This document shows positions 58,954-64,000 of a DNA stretch of 64,000 nucleotides, in pieces. How positions within the stretch are numbered: the stretch's first letter is position 1; each line of letters starts with the position of its first letter. The position numbers and the translations under genes are program-made. Under the pieces are notes generated by a model that was not told where the DNA came from, made no database searches, and was given only the letters and a program-made list of their open reading frames with translations. This DNA comes from Gordius sp. MW1 (Eukaryota; Nematomorpha; Gordioida; Gordea; Gordiidae), in contig OZ038526.1 in NCBI GenBank assembly GCA_964036665.1, positions 18,042,001 to 18,106,000 of the forward strand, in the 5' to 3' direction.

Positions 58954-60197
58954 GATTAGGTCCTTGAGCGCCTCATCTCTAATTGACGTACCACCGATTC
59001 ACCATCAAATTGTCAAGTACAAAAAAACCTTGTGCCCCGCCCTGGCTTCAAAGCGGAATTAATGATAATTTGTGTTAATATAATAAAAAGTCAAATGATA
59101 TTTTTGTTTGTAATCGTCAAGTATTTTTAAATTGGCTATTGCCTTTCTTTTTCTCTTTTTTACCTATTAAATTGTTAATGTTATTAATGCAATACCTTTA
59201 AACCTTTTTTAAATCTAAAAAATACTCAATAATTTAGGTGTATAAAAAATTTGATATATATATATATATTTATTGTATATAGTGCTCGCCTTTAATTTAT
59301 TGATCCGCTATACTAGCTCGTCTAAGTTCACTTAGCCAATTTTAATGATTTTCAAATTGGCAAACAACATCACTCACTGTCAAATAAGACATTCACATCC
59401 TTATGGACTAATACTACAAATTGCAAGGGAATTCTCGTTTTTCCCGGTAAACGTCTTTAAGGAGAAATATTTTAAAGGAAATTCCCCTAATACTCGTAAT
59501 TATTTATAATTTTATATTAATTTAAAAATTTTCCGCCTTCTCGTAATCATTTTTTTTATACATTTATAGCTATTAAAAATATTCTACACACCATGATCGT
59601 GTTAGGTTTTTAATTAACTATTGACTTATATGTTCACTTTTTTATCATACCACTATGCACTGCTGACCTTAATGTATCGTAAAAGACGATCGCCATTTTG
59701 AAAATAAGCCTAAATTCACAAATTTATGTAATATGGTTAAAAATTTATTGATAAATTTGTATTTATTGCGTAGCCAGGCACTTAAAATAATAATGCAAAA
59801 TTTATAATTCTGTGTATTTTAAAATGTGTGGCCTTATAGTAGCGATGTTATAGGGCACGTTTATATTAATTTTATGTTAAAGATATTTATTCAATTTTGA
59901 AAACCCAGCGAAAATTGGAGTGGTATGGAAAAGCCTTCTGCTATACGATAGGGTTGAGCGATCTTTAAAACATTTAATCATATTTGTTTGTCTATTAATA
60001 ACGGAACATATTGAAATTTTTGAAACATAATTTTGCATTTTGAGTCAAATTTCGCGTTTAAAAATTTCGTGTGCACATTACTTTATAATGTAAACACATT
60101 TTTCTATTTCAAAGTCGCACTAACATTCTAGCTTTTTTCTCTTGTTGATACCCATAAAATACGTGACATTTTGTTAATTTTTTTAAAACACTTTGAT
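58954..60197. other. AT-rich intergenic DNA, no gene seen
   Basis: Nothing recognised beyond a (TA) run near 59255. Confidence 0.4.
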
Positions 60198-60327
60198 CAT
60201 GGGCGTAGCCAGTGGGATTCTTCAATGCAAAAACCCTTAAAAATTAAAAAAAATTATGTTTTGCCCCTCCCTAATTAAACTTTTAACCCCCCCCCCCCCC
60301 CTAATCCAAAACCTGGTTAAGCCCATG
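60198..60327. repeat. GGCGTAGCC-type MITE
   Basis: CATGGGCGTAGCCAG..CCTGGTTAAGCCCATG with a long C-tract; 130 bp. Confidence 0.75.
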
Positions 60328-61003
60328 CTTGATAAATGTCTTTATTTCAATAATATATTAAATATACATTTTAAGTTTTTACACCTTAAGTTAATTGTTT
60401 ATAGAAGAGACTATTTTAAAAAATAGAATTATATTAACACTTGAAAAGGGCTTATTGAAAATTTTAATTTTTAAATAAGCTTTCTTGACACATAAAAATT
60501 GAGCAACATCCAATATTAACATTTATTAAAAGCTAGTTATATAATTTTAAATTCAACAAATAAATTCATTCAATTTGTATCATCAATATAAATGCGTTTA
60601 ATAAGAATAATATTGTTAAACGTATTTGTTCTTAATAAATTTCCATATTATACCCATCATTTGCTCCAAACTCCCTTTCATCCTCACTGGAAAATAAATC
60701 TCTCTATAAATTATATACAATATTAAAAAATAAAAAGTAAATAGTAAATCTTTTAAACAGTGGTTTAGGCATTATATTTAATATTTTGAAAAATTCGTTG
60801 CAAAAGCTGAAAAAATCTCCCATTCGATTGAGAAACATGGGAGTAGCAAAGGGCAACTGCACCTTTCCAATAATACTTAATATTTCATAAAAATAAAGAA
60901 AATTATCATTTTGCACTCTTTATTATTGCTTTCTTTTATGGGGAAGACAGTGTCCTAATTTGGAAGCCTCTCTTTTTAAAGAAGAATTATATCTTTATTA
61001 ACA

Positions 61004-61148
61004 GGATTGGATTTAGAGGGGGGCCATAATGATTCAGGGAGGGGCAAAATAATGATTTTTAATTTTTAGCCATTATATTAAATTTTAAAGGATTTTTGGG
61101 TTTGAAGGGGGGCAGCCGCCCATCCTTGCCACCTCTCCTACGCCCATG
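61004..61148. repeat. GGCGTAGCC-type MITE, left tip lost
   Basis: GGATTGGATTTAGAGGGG..GGCAGCCGCCC..CTACGCCCATG; matches the outer halves of the split copy at 13420-13762. Confidence 0.65.
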
Positions 61149-61471
61149 TTAACAATTATACTTCTTTAATCGTGTAAACAGGAATACTTGGTAAATTCAT
61201 TTTAAAACCTATATTTAAGATAATTTAAATATTCCCCGTTGAAAAAGTCGGTATTACCTATTGACAACATTAATCAATAGTTTGATATCTACCAAAATAA
61301 TTCGTGTTTTTAGTTTATTAACCATTCTGATAAATCATGAAGGATTAAAATAAATTGACCCTCCATTTTCATCATACGATCTTTTCAAAAAGGTTAATTA
61401 AATTTTTATATTCAGAAATAATGTTTTATAAGCTAACCTTTATTGAGAATGGTGCCAATTTTCGAAATTAT

Positions 61472-61624
61472 AACGGGCGAGCCAGGATCCAAATTAAAAA
61501 GGAGCAAAGTTTGACAATGATAAATTTATGATTTTTCGAACATACAACAATAATTATATTATAAAAGAATTCATTAAACTTGGGGAGCAGATGCTCCTCT
61601 CTGCCTCCCCCTGGCTATGAACAT
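61472..61624. repeat. GGCGTAGCC-type MITE just upstream of the forkhead gene
   Basis: GGGCGAGCCAGGATCC at the left and TGCCTCCCCCTGGCTATGAACATG-like right end. It ends about 60 bp before the first ATG of the Fox frame and may overlap its 5' region. Confidence 0.6.
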
Positions 61625-61685
61625 GGAGAATAAATATAGGGAAATTACCAAACGTTTCCTGGCACTTTTATAATCGATATCGTCT

Positions 61686-63957
61686 TTGCTAAAAATGTCA
61701 ATCATCTTTAAACGTCATTTTAAAAATTTGATGGACGTAAGCTTCTTTTTTATTAATTTTTTCAATTCTTTGCGATTTCCATTCAACAAAGTTATGTTTC
61801 CATCACCTAAAAATTTTAAATCTTCTTTGACCCAATTTACTTTACCAAATCATTACTCTTTATTTGAAGAAAATGAATTCGACTATTCGAAAGGTGGAGG
61901 AAATAACTTGAGCAGTCATCAAGATGCATTGTATGCTCCAAATGGAATATGTTATAAAATTAATAATCCGACTTATGAAAGAATCGATGGTGAAGCCAAT
62001 TATATAAGCAACTATGGTTTACAAAACCAGCTAATGGAACGTTATCAAAATCATATAAAGCTAAATTTAAATGATTACGAAGGTGCCTTAAATCAGATAT
62101 ACAAACCGCCAGACTTCAATCGAATCAGGAATATTTATGATAGTAAGAAAGATTTTTATGAAAACACAATGGGCCCTCAAAACGCAAATTATAATAGGGG
62201 TAAAGCAAGCCCAAATTTGGAGCACACTTTGAGGCACAATAATTTAAATACTCTACAACACATAAACACTGTAAATTGTTCCTCCTTCAACAATTATTAT
62301 TTTACCTGCCAGCCCAACACCCATTTTCCAACGTATGAGCAGTGTCCCCAAATTTTAACTCAGCCAAGCAATCATCATTTAAGTTACAGTTTTCCAAACA
62401 GATCCCACATGGGCTACGATTTAAATCGAACTTTTAATACGAATTTTAAGAGTGACCCGCTTGAAGGTGATATTTTGAAAATTAAATACAATTTTAATTA
62501 TCCTTCTGCCGTTGACAATCGATTTGAGCAGCACAAAACTTATATTAACAACTCACCCTTGAGCCTAGGGACTTCATCCGTCGGTATTTTTGACTCATCG
62601 ACGATAAAAAATGGGAAAATTTTTGGAAAAAATGAATCAATACATACAAATCTCCTGCTAGAAGACGTAGTATCTCAAATGGAAAATACGGAATTTCAGT
62701 CAGAGAAAATGTCAGAAATAGCAAATCAAAGTGTCACCAGCACTTTAAAGAGCGAGTTAAATTTAAAACCCGTAAAACCTAGAATACTGGTCAAACGCAA
62801 AAACAAATTAAAGATCCAATTAGATTTTAAAGATTTTGATAAAGTGCCTGCCCAAATAAATTTGCCAAAGCTAAATGAACTACCTGATTGTCCTACTACA
62901 CAAAATCACACAGAAATTCTGGAAAATGTCATCGTAGCATTAGATAAAAAACCCAAACTTCCCGATGTTTCGATTGTTCAAGATAAAAATTATGTAAAAT
63001 ATTAATCAATTTTCCTATAATTTTATTATAAGAACAATTAAATATTTTTATGCCGCAATATTTTATCAGCTAAATAATTCAAAAAATAATTCTATTTATG
63101 GGCTAAGAAAAAATAACCATAACCATTTAGCATAATTATACGTTTTAGCTCTAAGGCCTATGAATTTTTACGATAATTTCGGAATTAACTTAATTTAAAT
63201 ATAATTGGTTCAAAAGCAATAATAATTGCTCTCAACTATTTTCAAAATCTAATCGTACTTTTTGTAAGACGTTTGACAGGATAGGGGTCAAAGTAGCAGA
63301 ATGATGAATAAGTAGCAGAAAAATATGACTTTTAGATAATCAATATATTAGAATTAAATCTCAAATTGGGAGGGAATTTGATGTGCATCTAACCCTAACA
63401 ATAACCTAAAAGGCTGACCTAAAACACTAACCCTAACCCTCCTGACCAATCTTGATTAGTTCTGACCAGTTCTGACCAATTTGGCAGCTTTTTTTCTGCT
63501 ACTTTGACCGGTTCCCGTTTGACATATCCTGTTTAATTAACTAAATCTTACGTATTAACAGCCAGTCAAGCCTCCTTACAGTTACATCGCTCTCATAGCT
63601 ATGGCCATCCAAAACGCTCCGGACAAGCAGGTCACGCTGAGCGGCATCTACAAATTCATCATGGACAAATTTCCCTTCTATCGCGACAATTGTCATGGTT
63701 GGCAAAACAGCATCCGCCACAACCTTTCACTCAATGAATGCTTTGTCAAAGTTTGTGGTGCTGGGGCTAATGGTGGCACCAATTCTATACTAATAGGTGA
63801 CAATAATCAATCGCCCGACCTGAATTCTGGACCTACTTCTAACAGCAGCTCTAACAATAAAGGTAGCTATTGGACCCTGGACCCGGCGAGCTTTAATATG
63901 TTCGAGAATGGGAGCTTTCTTCGACGCCGACGCAGATTTAAAAAGCTCAAGTTATGA
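61686..63957 (+). CDS. FoxC: Forkhead transcription factor, FoxC-like, two exons
   Basis: Exon 1 is 61686-62993 (donor TAT|GTAAAA) and exon 2 is 63562-63957 (acceptor TTAACAG|CCA), both phase 0, giving up to 567 residues. Exon 2 holds the DNA-binding domain: [20 protein letters not shown], then helix 3 [18 protein letters not shown], and [15 protein letters not shown], which matches FoxC best. Wing 1 carries about 36 residues rich in G, N and S where FoxC usually has about ten. The stop comes five codons after the basic tail, so there is almost no C-terminal region. Exon 1 is Asn/Tyr-rich with no domain; that it belongs to this gene rests on phase agreement and proximity. The start may be the ATG at 61794, since 61737-61791 (GTAAGC..CAACAAAG) looks like a short intron. 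Confidence 0.75.
63260..63530. repeat. Inverted-repeat element in the Fox intron
   Basis: TTTGACAGGATAGGGGTCAA and AAGTAGCAGAA at the left are mirrored by TTCTGCTACTTTGACC and GTTTGACATATCCTG at the right. CTAACCC-type runs lie between. Confidence 0.65.
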
Positions 63958-64000
63958 ACATCACCATTACATTGCATACGTATATATTTTGATAATTTAT

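Overview
The window looks like invertebrate animal nuclear DNA: AT-rich, with split genes (GT-AG introns, many in phase 1), a RAD23 gene, a forkhead gene and two FLYWCH zinc-finger genes, all set in dense transposable elements. I cannot name the species. Exon joins below were read by eye from splice motifs and reading-phase agreement; no transcript was available.

Host genes. Two FLYWCH genes lie on the minus strand (about 11.6-13.4 kb and 15.9-17.65 kb) and appear to be paralogues with two fingers each. An eight-exon RAD23 gene (44390-50133, plus strand) encodes a UBL-UBA1-XPC-binding-UBA2 protein of 358 residues. At the right edge a FoxC-like forkhead gene (61.7-63.96 kb, plus strand) has an extra, low-complexity stretch in wing 1 of its DNA-binding domain. 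A small orphan terminal exon sits at 43.1-43.3 kb (minus).

Mobile DNA. 1.08-10.08 kb is a pile of three copies of an unusual element: a terminal GC hairpin, a conserved flank, an array of about 110-129 bp repeats and a tRNA B-box-like piece. Two copies are head to head and form a large palindrome, and the second carries an open reverse transcriptase/endonuclease frame (4507-6864) bracketed by a perfect 35-bp inverted repeat. A fourth copy lies in RAD23 intron 7. 18.24-25.77 kb is one decayed hAT transposon (8-bp target duplication, 7/8 match) with triplicated exons; it contains at least three further hAT elements. 30.09-34.77 kb is a non-autonomous LTR element whose 5' LTR is split by a MULE with 97-bp TIRs; the intact 3' LTR preserves the unoccupied target. 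34.93-42.86 kb is a hAT copy with a satellite into which a defective Ty3/gypsy element inserted. 51.1-58.95 kb holds another hAT copy with a broken second RT/endonuclease element, a palindromic element carrying a LINE fragment, and more MITEs.

Two non-autonomous families recur: one with TCTCG-rich ends (four copies, three with perfect 8-bp target duplications) and one with CATGGGCGTAGCC-like ends (about ten copies). The long stretches between them are AT-rich DNA in which I see no genes.
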